From Hyposmocoma kahamanoa (lineage: Eukaryota > Arthropoda > Insecta > Lepidoptera > Cosmopterigidae): 64,000 bases of DNA. The translations under genes were made by a program, and so were the position numbers. The notes beneath the pieces were generated by a model. It had not been told where the DNA came from, did not search any database, and was given only the letters and a program-made list of their open reading frames with translations. Shown here piece by piece: positions 1 through 11,595 of the stretch. The DNA lies in NCBI RefSeq assembly GCF_003589595.1, contig NW_020653726.1:12805202-12869201 (forward strand), in the 5' to 3' direction. Positions within the stretch are counted from its first letter, which is position 1. Each line of letters begins with the position of its first letter.

Positions 1-1985
1 ATTTGCGGAATCTTCGCGGAACTAAACGTCGCGATAATAAATGTCCAAATCACGTTTTTTAATTTGACTTAAGGCTTTATTCAATTGACTAGTCATTAAT
101 ACAAAGAGTTTTCAAAAATTAAGCAAATATGTAAACTTTATAATAATATGCCAAACATTTTGATCTTCAACAAAATATGATTATTCACTTATTTTGTTGT
201 AATCCTTTTATAGTAAAAATGCTTTTAAAGTAAACTAGTAAGCTTAGCAAGTAAGATTTAATATTCCACTCTTATTCAAAAATAATATCTGCTAGAAAAA
301 CACTTGTTTACTTGCAGCTATTACCAAATCAAACCATATCTCGAAATCTCTATTTTTTTTATTACATGAAGTAAGATTTTACTTTATTACATAAGCACTC
401 GAATTATCAAATACAAAAGTGACACTTTCTCTTTGGTTCAATGTACCGCAAGTAAACGTTAAATCTATTAATTAATTTTGCTATTATTATCGTTCAGCTC
501 AATAATTGCGCGTCTCTATCATAGCACTTAAAATGACATTAAGGTCACATATCAGGATGAAACTGCATGAAAACTCAACAACTTGTAAATGATTTTGCTC
601 TTGTATGTACGTGACTATTGTTATCATTAATATCGACTTTATACGTATAATAAATAACAATTTATTTACATAAATAATTCATTATAATTTTCGATACTTA
701 TTAGTTAGTATCGTGGACACACAAACGACAACACCGGAGTGCTACGACGTAATTATAATGTATCTGTATCTATGTATTGATATTGGCATTTTTTTTAAAT
801 GGTCCATGTGAAATAAAAAAATAAAAGTGTAGCGGATGAATTGAAATGCCAATTCTTCCGTAATAGTAATTTGGTGATAGCAACAAACTTCAAACTATTC
901 AAGCTGGGAACAAAACAATATGTCTCACGGACTGATGATAAGAGTGATAAAGCAAAGGGTGCGTTAAGGGAGAGCTTGCTCCGTTTATTGAGGAAGGGCG
1001 TCTCATTACGAAGTGGGCGTGATCGTGGAATTTCTCACGTATGATTTCAACGACAACTTGCTCTCGAATGTAACTCTTAGATATTTGACCGTATTTTCAT
1101 ATGGAGTTGGACGGCCGAGGAGGGAGATAGGGATGAGGTTTTGTTACCTTACAACTGGACAAAAAACGCGCACAAACTTACCTTATGTTATTGTCAAGTA
1201 AACGGGCAATAAGCATTGTTGTGGACATAGTGCGGTAGACTAAGCTAAATATACTTACAATGTATCAAGGCTGCAAATATGTTGTTTGACGCGAGTGCTT
1301 GTATTGAAACCTGAGGAAGCGAAGAATTCTAAGATTGAAAAAATAGAATCCTAAGCGTGGCGAGGGTTTCAAGGCACGAAACGCATAACAAGTTTGCTGC
1401 CGAACGAAACACACAACTTTTCACCTCACTACAGCGAGGAAAACGGTAGATGAAAGAAAAACAGTTGAACTATAACAAATCAGCTTTTATAAACAAAATT
1501 AGTTAGCGTTGTCAATTTAATGTCAACAAAAATAAAATATACCAACGGATTTATATTACATAAATTATGTACGACAAATCGCGTAGTTAACATGTAGTTA
1601 TGTTTTTTTTTTTATGGAAAGAAAAAGTTAGGTGCACCACATTCCATCGTCAAGTTCCTAAAACCTTTCCCAAAACGTTTTTGGCAGATTTGTAATGAGA
1701 AAGAAAGCCACAGATTTCTAATGAAAAAAAAATCCTTCCGAGCTAGTGAGGTGAAAATTTATTTTGTAATAGGTATTATTAAATCCATGGAATACTCCAT
1801 GGATGATATTAAATTATTTTTTGTGAAATTACTTATTAAACACAAAAAATCAAAATTCTCTATCGAGAATAATAATTGTACTACACATCAATTAAGATTC
1901 ATCATTAAACTTTATTTTAAAAAGCCATTTCCATAGCAAACTCACTTTTTTAGCTCTATCAATAAATAAATTTACCATAAAACAG
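1..1985. other. no gene recognised; probable intron or intergenic DNA
   Basis: AT-rich sequence without a reading frame that resembles a protein family. The open frames here are short, have no codon bias and match no motif I know. Because a terminal exon with a good acceptor begins at its right end, at least the last part is probably the final intron of that gene, but I see no upstream exon. Confidence 0.5.
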
Positions 1986-2105
1986 GTTCACCTTATGGAG
2001 GACAACGACGATATGCTGGAGCAGCTGGGGTTGATGGAGAACCAGGCCAACAACAACGACGTTCCCATCCCGCCGCCGCCCCCCCAGCCAATGGAGCAGG
2101 AGTGA
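1986..2105 (+). CDS. last coding exon of an unidentified gene (partial)
   Basis: An AG acceptor after an AT-rich tract (CATAAAACAG) opens a frame of 39 codons ending in TGA at 2103-2105. The peptide is acidic (EDNDDMLEQLG near its start), then Asn-rich, then proline-rich, ending PPPPPQPMEQE. GC content is far above the flanks and an AATAAA lies 38 bases after the stop, as expected for a 3' terminal exon. The frame is open from the acceptor in phase 0, assuming codons begin at GTT. The rest of the gene would lie to the left of the window. I do not recognise the protein; an acidic plus polyproline tail is common in nuclear and adaptor proteins, which is not enough to name it. An internal ATG at 1995 also exists, so a 36-residue product cannot be excluded but is unlikely. 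Confidence 0.55.
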   Translation, partial: VHLMEDNDDMLEQLGLMENQANNNDVPIPPPPPQPMEQE

Positions 2106-2142
2106 TCGCTCGCGCTCCTATTGCCGACCCGTCGTTGGTAAC

Positions 2143-2148
2143 AATAAA
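2143..2148 (+). terminator. polyadenylation signal AATAAA of the left-edge gene
   Basis: Canonical AATAAA 38 bases downstream of the TGA at 2103-2105, in the correct orientation for the terminal exon. Confidence 0.5.
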
Positions 2149-2577
2149 TATTTTCTAAAATCTCGCATTTATTGCAAAGACGTGCTTACGGCGAGAAAAA
2201 GAGAGTCTTTCCTCGTAATAATCAGCTCAACATTTGTTATATTTATTTCATTATATATCATTATGTAAAAACATCGCAAACAAACAACAACAAAACATTT
2301 GCTCTTGCCTTCTAATTTGCCTTGGCTTCCCACGAGTGTTGGTGCACCAGTCTTACCCCACGGGTAATTGGAATGAATATGTGTAATGTTTATTTTGTTG
2401 AATATTAGATGTTTTTGCTAAAGGCAACCTGGCTGAGTAAAGAAAAACTTTCATATGTCTCGCATATCGCCACCTATGAGAAGCGGGTAAAAAAGCTGTT
2501 TAAACCCAAAGACAAAGATCTTAGACAGGCACATAAAGAAATTCGTAAGATCTGCTGGCTAGTTCTGTAATTCTGTT

Positions 2578-2930
2578 AAGGCGGGTTCCCACGGCCCGTT
2601 TTTCCAGCAGCTCGCGCCGTTGGAAACCACCACGGGCGACCACGGGCGCGCTCGGGCGGCACTCTTCCCACGGCGCATGACACAGCGCGCCATTGAAGTT
2701 ACCGAGGAACGGCGGATCCAAAAACAGGCGACCACGGGCGTGCTAGGGCGGCCTTCTTCCCAAACTCGTGGCGCGATACCGCCATTAAAGTTACTGACAT
2801 ATGGCGGATCCATTAACAGGCAACCACGGGCGACCACAAGCGCACTCGGGCGGCCCTCTTCATACGGCGCTTTGGCGCGAACTCGCGCAGCGCGGTCCAT
2901 TGATGGACAAGCCGTGGGAAGCCTTTAAGA
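2578..2930. mobile_element. GC-rich MITE-like element with inverted ends and internal tandem repeats
   Basis: The left end reads AAGGCGGGTTCCCACGGC and the right end GCCGTGGGAAGCCTTTAAG, an imperfect inverted pair. Between them the motif CCACGGGCG with GCTCGGGCGGC and CTTCCC recurs three times (near 2630, 2730 and 2820), about 95 bases apart. GC is very high against an AT-rich background. Open frames on both strands inside it are low-complexity products of the repeat and are not genes. Confidence 0.6.
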
Positions 2931-5598
2931 AAGCGATAAGCCCGAGTTTGACAAAGTCGATCGAAAATTGTTTTTGTTCGATCTTTGTTTCAATAATAAC
3001 AATAACATTTGTCGTAATTATAAGCATAGCATTTGAAATTAAAACTTTCTATACAACCCATAGGGTGGCCAAGTGTAGATTTCAACACGCCGCTTTATAT
3101 CTACCCCGCTCGTTACCGGAACTCTGCAATAAGCCCAATAATAACTTTAGAACAAATGTAGAACGACTGAAGAATTAATAAGTATATAAAGAAGAACAAG
3201 GATTTAATAACAGGCAATTAAAATTGTTACTCTACGTATAGCAAATCTGTATATAGCATTAGGTAAGTACTAAGCAAGGCTAAAGCTCTAAAAAGATTGT
3301 CTTTGTCTTCTTAACGCGCGATGCCTAAAAAGGTATTTTTGGCCCTCTAGCTGGTCTTTGAGAATGTATACCTGCTTTGATAAGTCTCCTCGTTACCATC
3401 CATTTGCTAACTCTCACCATTCTCACTTCTTGTAGGTGATTTTTATGGTTTTTGTAAGGTTTTCGTCGATTTCTTAGGGCTTGATTGACAAGAAATCGAT
3501 CATTCCTATGCTATGTACATCTTTTTCTTCCAGAACCAGGCATTCTTCTGAAAGAATCTGTCTCTCGGAACCTTTTCCAAATCCTTTGAACCTTAGAACA
3601 CGAAATTCCAAACCGCTGTGCTACAAAACTTTTGTTGAAACCTTCATCGAGAAGACGACTTTACTAGTTACTACAGTGTTGTCCATATCGTAATGAACTT
3701 ATTTAAGTGAACACTACTTGTGCAGTAGCTACTTCTATTAGTCAATAAAATAGTTAAACTAAGGAATATTTACACAACTGACGATAATGAACAGAAAAAA
3801 AGTCCCGCGTTTTGTTGACGTTTGATTGACAACATTGGAGAATTTTTGTCATAACATCATTGACTTACAAATAAATGGACGACGGGTCTAATGCAAAAAC
3901 CACGAAAAAAATATCCCAAGTCAACCTATTTAAACGTAGTGACATGTAAAAGAATATGAATAAGCTAAAACGTTGAATTTAAATTGTAATGTCATCGCAG
4001 TACTGTCTAATTTTGCTTGCTTCGCTGTCAGTCGAACAAACGAAGACTAAAGCGTGAATGACGCTCTGTATACGATTTTAACGCCCTATAAGTTCGGACA
4101 CTTTTTACAGCGGACCCGACGTCCATATAATTGTAAGTCAATGCATAAAATGTAAAAAATTTAATTTGGATTTTTTATTTATTTATTATTGTGTGCTTTC
4201 GTAGCGTCGTAGGTATTTAATCAAAGTGCAAATGTTATCGTAACAAGCCAAGATGTTTTGGCTTTCCGAATAGTCCATTGTCATTGGTCATTTACAAGGG
4301 TATCAAGATCGTCAAACGTCGCAAACATCAATGAAAATTGAGAAAAAAGTATTTGTGAATGAGCTGCGCAAGTAATGTAGCAATGTCCACTTGCCATTCC
4401 CATGCCTGGCAACCATAGATTTTGGATATACTAAATCTATGCTGGCAACAGATTGACTCGAAAAAAATAACTATGTGATAGGTTTAATTATGAAGCCTTG
4501 TCACAGTTAAAGATTTTTGTTTGTGATCTAGTCCGCGTTGTCAGCCAACCTGCTCGTTGTAAATAATGATGCAAGCCTACATGTCATTTTGGACGTAAAA
4601 TATCGTTATTGCGGTCGGCTTGTTTATAAATCCACTGCAACCAATATGGTTGCAGTGGATAAATATATGGTGTCCACGACAATACGTTCCTTGATTAATG
4701 TGACGCTTGTGTTGATCGATCCGTAAATACTATGACGATAAAATTGTCCGGTAGGTATTACTTAAAACGGCGCCAACTTACATAATCTTTTGCAGCATTT
4801 ATCTCTGTTATTTAATCATAGATAGTTGGATACTTTTGGAATATTTCAGACGTATAGCAAGGGCACGTTTTTAGTTACTGCTATTTTTTTCAACCCGTAA
4901 CAATGCTGTTGGCAAAGTTTACTGGTCTTGCTCGTCACTGGCTTTGTCAGTGCAGACTGTAGATTCTTTGTATTTTATGATTGTTTACAAGTTGTTGCGA
5001 TGACGTATAAATTCTTGTATGTATATTTTTATGCGGGTTTATTTACTAATTTAATTTGTTCTCAGGTTACTGAAACTTTTCTGTACTACGATATGCCTTC
5101 CCGAAGTTTAATAAGAAGATAAAAATAATCAATAAGAAGATAAAAATAAAAGTCTTAGTTACAGTACCTATAGTGAAGTTATTATGTGAAATTACAACGT
5201 TACAGTCATTTATTTTTAAAATATTTACATACATTTACTTAGCAATTTTGGCATATTTATAATGTTGTGATATTTTCATAATGTGAGTCATCTGTATTTT
5301 TGGAATATTTTTGAAAATTGTTTGAAATTTTTCTGACAAGTATAATTGGTATAATGGTATTAAGATATTGTTGTTGTTATTTTAAAATAAGAATACTCTA
5401 GCGACCGTATAAATTAATATATTTGCATTTTCAACTATAATGCCATTTGTACACTGGGAAAAATACAACAACATGTTTAATTGCGATACAATCATTTGTT
5501 CAAAACATATTTGTTTAAATAAAAATATGAACTTATTACAACCATGCTCCATTGTAATAAGTTCTCGATAGTTGTATATCCACCTTCGACGAATCCCA
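2931..5598. other. no gene seen; AT-rich intergenic DNA
   Basis: No frame with recognisable motifs, no clear exon-like GC rise and no repeat that I can pair with others in the window, apart from the hairpin listed at 4630-4660. It lies between the convergent ends of the left-edge gene (+) and the mitochondrial carrier (-). Confidence 0.5.
4630..4660. repeat. perfect short hairpin
   Basis: Arms ATCCACTGCAACCA and TGGTTGCAGTGGAT, 14 bases each, perfectly complementary, separated by ATA. It is isolated in intergenic DNA. The fold is short for a miRNA precursor, so I list it only as an inverted repeat. Confidence 0.6.
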
Positions 5599-6558
5599 TC
5601 AAATATCATAATGATGTTCTTGTTTGTCGTGACAGACTGCTTCCCCAATACCAGCTGCTTGAACCAGGGAGTGCACAGCGGAATTCGAATTGCAATACTG
5701 CCACGCCCTTTCGGTCCACGCTACAGCTGTGAAGCATGCGCCATTACTGATGAACGCGCGCAGCGCCACAGCACCCAATCCACGACCCATACATTTCCAA
5801 CCATCAGTCCGTATAGATTGCATAAAGCAGTCCCACGATCCTTTGTATTTACATACAGCATCACCCTGTAATCTGGACTTGACGACATCTATAGGGTACA
5901 ATACAACCCATGACAACATTCCGGCTAATCCACCTGCCATGAAAACTTTCATAACGGATTGATCGCCGCGTGTCATCGCTTCATAAGACGCAAAGTAAAT
6001 TGTAAATGCCGGACCATCGCGGGCCATCGTTATCCCTAAGCCACGGAAGAGACCTTTTACTCCACCCGTTCTTAAAATATAACGTGCGCCAGACCACGCA
6101 CTCTGGGGTATCGGATCCCCGATCTTAGCTAGTTGCTGTCGCGTCTTGACCAGCTCGACTGGCGCACATGCAAAACTCTGCAATATACCAGCAGTAAATC
6201 CAGCAGTCGCATGTGTCTTAATTGAATCTGGGTTCGGCAAAGCTCTCCTCGTATTTCCATAAGCTCCAAAAACTAAGGCGTTGATCACAGCTATTCCACC
6301 TAATGGCGCACCTACTCCTCGATACGCTGTCGTTAATGTTCCACCTTTCAACAACGACTTCGAACATTCCCACGCACTGCCTCTTCCTGACTGTACGTGA
6401 ACTTTCAAAGTGTCCAAAGGATGGCCGGCTATAATTCCTGCGCAGCCTGGAAAAATATATAAGTTGTAAAACGCAGCACTTCATATTCAAACAACGAATT
6501 TAAACATTTACAGTTAATGCATACCTCCAATACATCCTGCTATAAAGTCAAGGGCCAT
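5599..6558 (-). CDS. mitochondrial carrier, SLC25A29/A45-like (basic amino acid or carnitine-type)
   Basis: Two coding exons join in frame: 6558-6525 (ATG, 34 nt, donor GTATGC) and 6446-5599 (acceptor TTTCCAG), giving 293 residues, normal for the family. The start MALDFIAGCIGG is the hallmark N-terminus of the SLC25A29/45/48 group, and the split codon rebuilds GGCAG. Three carrier repeats are visible through their signatures: HPLDTLK near residues 20-26, CAPVELVKTRQQ in the middle (Glu in place of Asp, as in this subgroup) and YPIDVVKSRLQG in the third. Such carriers form six helices in the inner mitochondrial membrane and exchange small metabolites; relatives move lysine, arginine or methylated amino acids. 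Substrate cannot be read from this sequence. An untranslated first exon probably lies at 6876-7090: an acceptor (CCCCTCAG) sits four bases before the ATG. Family assignment is sure, exact ortholog is not. Confidence 0.9.
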
Positions 6559-6875
6559 GTCGCTGAGGGGTGAAAAATTCTGCCAGCAGGAGCTACAATA
6601 CAAATATCTAGTTGTAGTTGCAATAATTAACTTTATACCTTAGTCCAATAAAATGAAACTTACTTAATGATCAACCATTGTTGATCAATTTGATAGTTAG
6701 TTTAATCTCCGAAAATTAGATAGCAGCATGTGCTGCTTCGGAGAAGGCGGTCTAGTCACAGAAACTGAACATCATTTATAAACTTCTCACTATCAATAAC
6801 AGCGTATATATTTACATAATAATTATTTTTCTGAATTGACCGATCTTATGACCCCTGATAAACAAAACTGCTTAC

Positions 6876-7090
6876 CTCTCCTTCGTTCAAATCAGGTAAT
6901 CGTAATGGGAGTTCACGTTGTCTCCACTGGAGGTAATGCCAATGAACATATTGATGTTTGTAAAGACGAAAATTAGAGCACAGGCCGCAGGTACGTAGCG
7001 TCGATGCAGCCTCCTGGATGCGTAGCTCGAGTATGCGAGACTGACCACTCCGAAACCCGGCCGTCGGCGGCGCCCGCGCACCCGCCATGC
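6876..7090 (-). promoter_or_regulatory. probable untranslated first exon and CpG-rich promoter of the carrier gene
   Basis: On the minus strand a donor GAG|GTAAGC closes at 6876, and the only good acceptor upstream of the carrier ATG (TTTTTCACCCCTCAG, ending at 6563) would splice to it. The 7010-7090 part is CpG-rich against AT-rich flanks, like a core promoter. Reading frames through this exon do not continue into the carrier frame (the joined frame meets TGA at once), so I call it 5' UTR. The transcription start is not determinable here. Confidence 0.4.
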
Positions 7091-7887
7091 CTCGAGAGAT
7101 TTCTAGTTATCGTCAAAGGTTATTCCTTATCACGGGGGCAAAATACGTCTTGAACAAAATAAGCAATAAATCAGCGAGTAAAAATATTTCCACTGTCTCT
7201 CACTATTTAATTATTACGATAATCTACCTACGGGTAGATAGTTACTATACTTACAAGGAAACCAAATGAAAACTTCGCAACAGACACATTTCATTAAAAA
7301 TTTTTCTTCAGACTTTTGAAGCGATAAACGAATTCATCCCCTCCTTAATCAACAGCAACAAACCGATAAGCACCCACGTAACAATAACTGCGAAGTAATG
7401 CTTGTAATGACGCACATCAAAATTTTATTCCAAACTGATCATGACTTAATCAAGTGATGAGTTAATGACACCGAACAGAATAATATTTGCTTCGTTTGAT
7501 ACGGTAATCAAGTTTAAAGAAAGCTGATAACAACATCTGATGATGTGACCTTTGACTAATGGGCGGCTATTTGCCTATTTCTACCACACCCACTGAAATT
7601 GTATGCATTCATAGATTGTAACAGCAATATTAGTATTGCTCTATTACGAAGTGTATAGTTGATTGCAAAGATTTAGCACAATAAATCTAGGTTGATTGTG
7701 AGAATATAGTGCGATTATATATTACTATTATATTACTGACCCGTTACAATGAGAACCTTGAACCTTACAAACTTTTAAAACTGTGTTACGAATCCTTTCC
7801 AACCCAGTGTTGTAGATAAGTGACTTATGGTCCATTGTCTTAAGTATCTTAATAATTCAAAAATTTTTGCGAAGCCACAAAATAGTC
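7091..7887. other. no gene seen; intergenic
   Basis: AT-rich, without motifs or repeat partners that I can identify. It probably includes upstream regulatory DNA of the carrier gene. Confidence 0.4.
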
Positions 7888-10361
7888 CTTATGCCCGGAA
7901 TACACGAGGTTAGTTTTTCAAGCTAGGACAGCAAGCAAATGCTAGTAAGCTAGCAAGCTAGTAATTCTGGCTTCGTATGTACAGAAGTACATTTCTAGGC
8001 TATTATGCTTGTCAGGAAGATAGTAACCTAGCATCTCAAGCTGAGATTAAAAGGATGGGGTTCTATTATTTGCGCTGTACTAGCTTCCCCCACCACTGAT
8101 TTTACTATCCTGTCTTGTGTACAAGTTTCGTGTGGATAGCGAAGCTAGATCCGATCGGCTAGCATGTAGACGTGCGCAAAACAGTACCTCGAAAAGTAAT
8201 GTGATATCACATCACCTTTCCGTAAAAGTAATATTACTCTGTGATATTACTATTACCCACAACATCACACAGTGTAACACACACAACCAAAAAAAAAAAA
8301 AACACCGACTAATTGACAACCTCCTCCTTTTTTTGAAGTCGGTTAAAAAAGCGATGCGTTTTAAAACAACCTATAAAACGCATTTCTAGAACATAAACTT
8401 GCATTATAAACAAGATCTACTTACATATTACTAGAGAGAATCAAACAAAAATTACGAAATATTACGAACCGTCTGGCAACCCACACTCACCCTGGTTAAA
8501 TTTTACGTTATAAATTGCCACGTAATCAAGCAATGATTAACAAGTTATGCAATTTCATTTTAAATGTCTACTGTTTAATTCGTTTACACCATCTAGTAAG
8601 TTGTAAAATAACAAATGCACTCCAAAAATCAGACGTTAATTATAAGTTGTTACATAACCTCACTTTTACTAAATCTCTTATAGCTCTGCTTTCAGTTCAA
8701 TTCGCAGAATTTTCAGTGATGGTACATCAATACCTACGCAATTAACTGATACTACCTTCATGTTTTTACATCTTGGATTGATTGTATGAAAGCGTATCCA
8801 TCTCCTTCTAGATTACCAAGAAAGATCGAAATATATTTAACCAAGCACAAGCACTGATTAACAAATTATGCAATTTCATTTTAAATTGTCTACGGTTCCA
8901 TCCTTTTACACCATTTAGTAAATTATGAAATAATTGGGGTATTAATACAAACATCGTTCTACTGCAATATTCCAAATTAGATGCATTTACATTGCATTTC
9001 GCATAATAGTATTAAACAAACATCACTCCGTGATGTTCTAAGCATCACGCGTAATATAAGCATCACGTGTACTGTTTCAGGTAATATCACGCGGGTAATG
9101 TTTCGGGTAATGCATCACGCGTGTACTGTTTCCGAGCGATGCATCACGCGGGTAATGTGTAATGCTAACATCACTCCGTGATGCTAACATCACGCGTAAT
9201 GCTAACATCACGCGTAATGCTAACATCACGCGTAATGAGAACATCACGCGTGATGTTAGCATTACATTGCATCATAGCATCACAGTATTGCATCACGCCG
9301 AGTACTGTTTCGCGTAATGAGTGTTAGTAGCGACACCTGGCAGCAGCGCTACGTAACCCTACGGCACGGTTAGCAATGTCCGATCAAGTAGTACGTCGAA
9401 AATTTGCTGGGTGGCGCTATTAATATAGATATTTACTATATTTAGTTCATTTTGGGAAACTCCCAGAGCACCCCGACATGGTCTATGTAATGGGTAATGT
9501 TATGAGTAATGCATATTTTTCCGAAGTGATGCGTGATATAACAGTACCCTGTCGCGTGATATTACCTTTGTAATATTACTCACATTACTTACACATGTCT
9601 ACTAGCATGCAGTGAGGACACATTTTGTTTTCTCGACCGCTGACCACGTGTTTCACGTGAGACAGTTATGCCGAAACTGAGTATAGTAATTAATCAAAAT
9701 TAATACAATTGTACCATGAAGAGGTGATTTCTGTGAAACGCCCCTATTCCATAGTATAAAAATAAATCTCTGCGTGATTCAGCATTACAAAAAATATGTG
9801 GCAAATTATTAAAAATCATCATAGAAGTAATAGTGTTTGTTATACGAAAACTCTTCATTATTATCCACATACGTATTGTTACCTTAGTCACTGCAATACT
9901 GGCTTAAAATTTAGGGGCATCATGTTATGTATGTATGTTATATATGGTATCAACCGTTCCTGCATGTACCGGTCCGGAATCAATCCAATCGGGTAGTCTT
10001 TAAATAAGATGGATTTCTGAGCGAGAAGATGAACCTGTTTGCTATGTATGTATATATGTTTTTAATTTGAGGGTTAAACCAACTATTGTTCCGATAAGAA
10101 AAGACAAAAGTTTCCAATCGGCCAGTTGTAAATCGCAATTCTGCGAACGAAAAAGGGCACAACTGCTATATAAAGTACGCATAGTTGTGCCTTTTTTCGT
10201 TACGAGGCAGAATTATGCGCCTCGACTCGGAAAAGACGCAGTTTCCGGTCGGGAGAGGCAATCAAAATTAAGCTACAGGACCGATTTACTAGCTTGCTAG
10301 CTTACTAGTGCTAGCTGCTATCCTAGCTAGAAAAACTAGCCCCGTGTTGTCCGGGCATAAG
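7888..10361. mobile_element. 2.47 kb non-coding element with about 76 bp terminal inverted repeats
   Basis: The left end starts CTTATGCCCGGAATACACG and the right end, read on the minus strand, starts CTTATGCCCGGACAACACG. The match continues for about 76 bases through GTTAGTTTTTC and a run of CTAGTAAGCTAGCAAGC, at roughly 85 percent identity by eye. Inside are an 18 bp minisatellite (about 9050-9260), a second inverted pair (around 8150-8270 and 9530-9615, sharing CAGTACC, AATATTAC and CTAGCATG), and a hairpin with about 21-base arms at 10144-10164 and 10183-10204. No transposase frame is present, so it would be non-autonomous. I see no convincing target-site duplication. Sequence like its right part recurs at 61262-61500. 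Confidence 0.75.
9050..9265. repeat. 18 bp minisatellite of the CATCACGCGTAATG type
   Basis: The unit CTAACATCACGCGTAATG repeats perfectly three times near 9185-9240, and degenerate units (CATCACGCGGGTAATGTTTC and similar) extend to both sides. At about 9240-9258 the orientation flips (CATCACGCGTGATG). It lies in the middle of the 7888-10361 element. Confidence 0.8.
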
Positions 10362-10544
10362 TACTACCTAGATTACTAATGACTTGTCGTGATTACTTAT
10401 GACTCGGCTCACCGTAAACAAAAGTAACGCAGGACACATTTGTCGCAAATGTTTTTTAATTAATTTATTAAATTGATAGATTGAATTAATTTATTAAATG
10501 TCTTAATTATTATATTAAATATGTTAATTAATTTATTAATTTAA

Positions 10545-10855
10545 CCGTGGTAGCCTGGTTTGACCTATAATAGCCTTTTCAAGCAGGGTTAGAATCCGGG
10601 CTCGCACCTCTTAGTTTCTCGGAATTGATGTGAAATTTTATTTTAAATTTACCATGAGCTTTTCGGTGAAAGAAAACCTCGAGATGAAATCTGTACGTCG
10701 AAGAAGGTTCACAATCCTCGGAAAAGGCGTGAAGTCCCCAACCCGCATTGGGCCAGCGTGATGTACTATGACATAAACCCTCGCCTCAGAGAATACCCTT
10801 GCGCAGCAGTGGGACTTTGAAATGGTTTGATGATGATGATGATGATTAAATCAAA
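10545..10855 (+). mobile_element. tRNA-related SINE ending in (GATGAT)n
   Basis: A degenerate tRNA-like head (GTGGTAGCCTGGTTTGACC, later GGGTTAGAATCCGG) is followed by a body with CCCAACCCGCATTGGGCCAG and CAGCAGTGGGACTTTG, ending in GATGATGATGATGAT. This architecture is typical of lepidopteran SINEs that share their tail with RTE-type LINEs. A relative lies at 59175-59440. Confidence 0.75.
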
Positions 10856-11034
10856 CAACTATGATCCATATTATACATTCCTTGAAGACTGACATACCTA
10901 CAATGTAATAGAATATAAAAACAAAATAACTAATATACACGAACTGCGACTTATCAGCGACATCGGTCGGCACGCTCACCAACGTTGTGGCGGGACTGCA
11001 ACTGTTCGACCTTCAGAGTGTATTTGGCTTTAAG

Positions 11035-11250
11035 TTATTCTTTATTATAACACTCGAGATTATATGGAGCAATGCAATCGAGGCAAGTAGAGCGGTGACA
11101 TCTATACCTATATCCGGACGCAACAGATGGTTCGGTCCTGTCGCTGGGCCACACGTAACGTCTAGTGGACTTCCTCTTCTCTACCTGTGTGAAGTAGACC
11201 TCCTCGCGCTGGTCCGACCACTGGTCTATGGGTACTTCTGCTTCTGTGAC
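11035..11250 (-). other. unassigned open frame, possible gene or transposon remnant
   Basis: Between two stops, 71 codons read on the minus strand as a hydrophilic peptide (PIDQWSDQREEVYFTQVEKR near the start, then Arg/Ser-rich, then four Cys). GC content is higher than the surroundings. There is no ATG at the left and no family that I recognise. The antisense frame over the same bases is also open and gives a hydrophobic peptide, so I cannot decide which strand, if either, was coding. The rest of 10862-11450 shows nothing. Confidence 0.2.
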
Positions 11251-11450
11251 TTAATAGATGCCATTTTAGTACCAAGCACACGGCAACATGTTGATGTCAC
11301 CAAAAAGAATCTTTGCCTGCTTTAAAGTCCCATTAACAATGACATTCTAATTTCTTACCTAATTTTGCTTATTGGTTGAAGGCGCCGTTTTTAAGATTTC
11401 GTCATATAGGTAGGTAGGTACCTATGTAGGTAGAAAATGTTTTAGTCTTA

Positions 11451-11595
11451 GGGTCGTATTCCAGAACTCTACTCAATGCTCAAGTCAGGATTTGAACAGA
11501 CTTGAGTATGATTTTCAGTGCTCACTGCAATACTTATGCCCTGACTTGAGTATGATTCAAAGCACTAGAAATCATATAGTTCTGGAATACGACCC
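11451..11595. mobile_element. MITE, family GGGTCGTATTCCAGAACT, TTA target duplication
   Basis: Perfect terminal inverted repeats GGGTCGTATTCCAGAACT at both ends, flanked by direct TTA triplets at 11448-11450 and 11596-11598. A second copy lies at 60554-60718. A three-base TWA duplication is what PIF/Harbinger elements leave, so a Harbinger-type origin is the likeliest. Confidence 0.85.

Noticed and set aside
2559..3178. three overlapping open frames of 100-125 codons
   Set aside because: They lie on both strands of a GC-rich repeat and have no splice or start context.
4630..4660. miRNA precursor
   Set aside because: Stem of 14 pairs with a three-base loop is too short.
5382..6490. other frames over the carrier gene
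   Set aside because: Shadows of the carrier exons; only the frame of MALDFIAG with three carrier signatures is real.
6846..7088. 80-codon minus-strand frame above the carrier
   Set aside because: The proposed donor ends it and the joined frame stops at once; more likely 5' UTR.
9077..9262. open frame with repeated LRVML peptide
   Set aside because: Product of the 18 bp repeat, whose length is a multiple of three.
9050..9265. CRISPR-like regular repeats
   Set aside because: Units are contiguous or nearly so, without unique spacers; eukaryotic minisatellite inside a TIR element.
10987..11325. 112-codon hydrophobic plus-strand frame
   Set aside because: The antisense frame is equally open; no family, no transcript signals. 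Kept only as an unassigned remnant.
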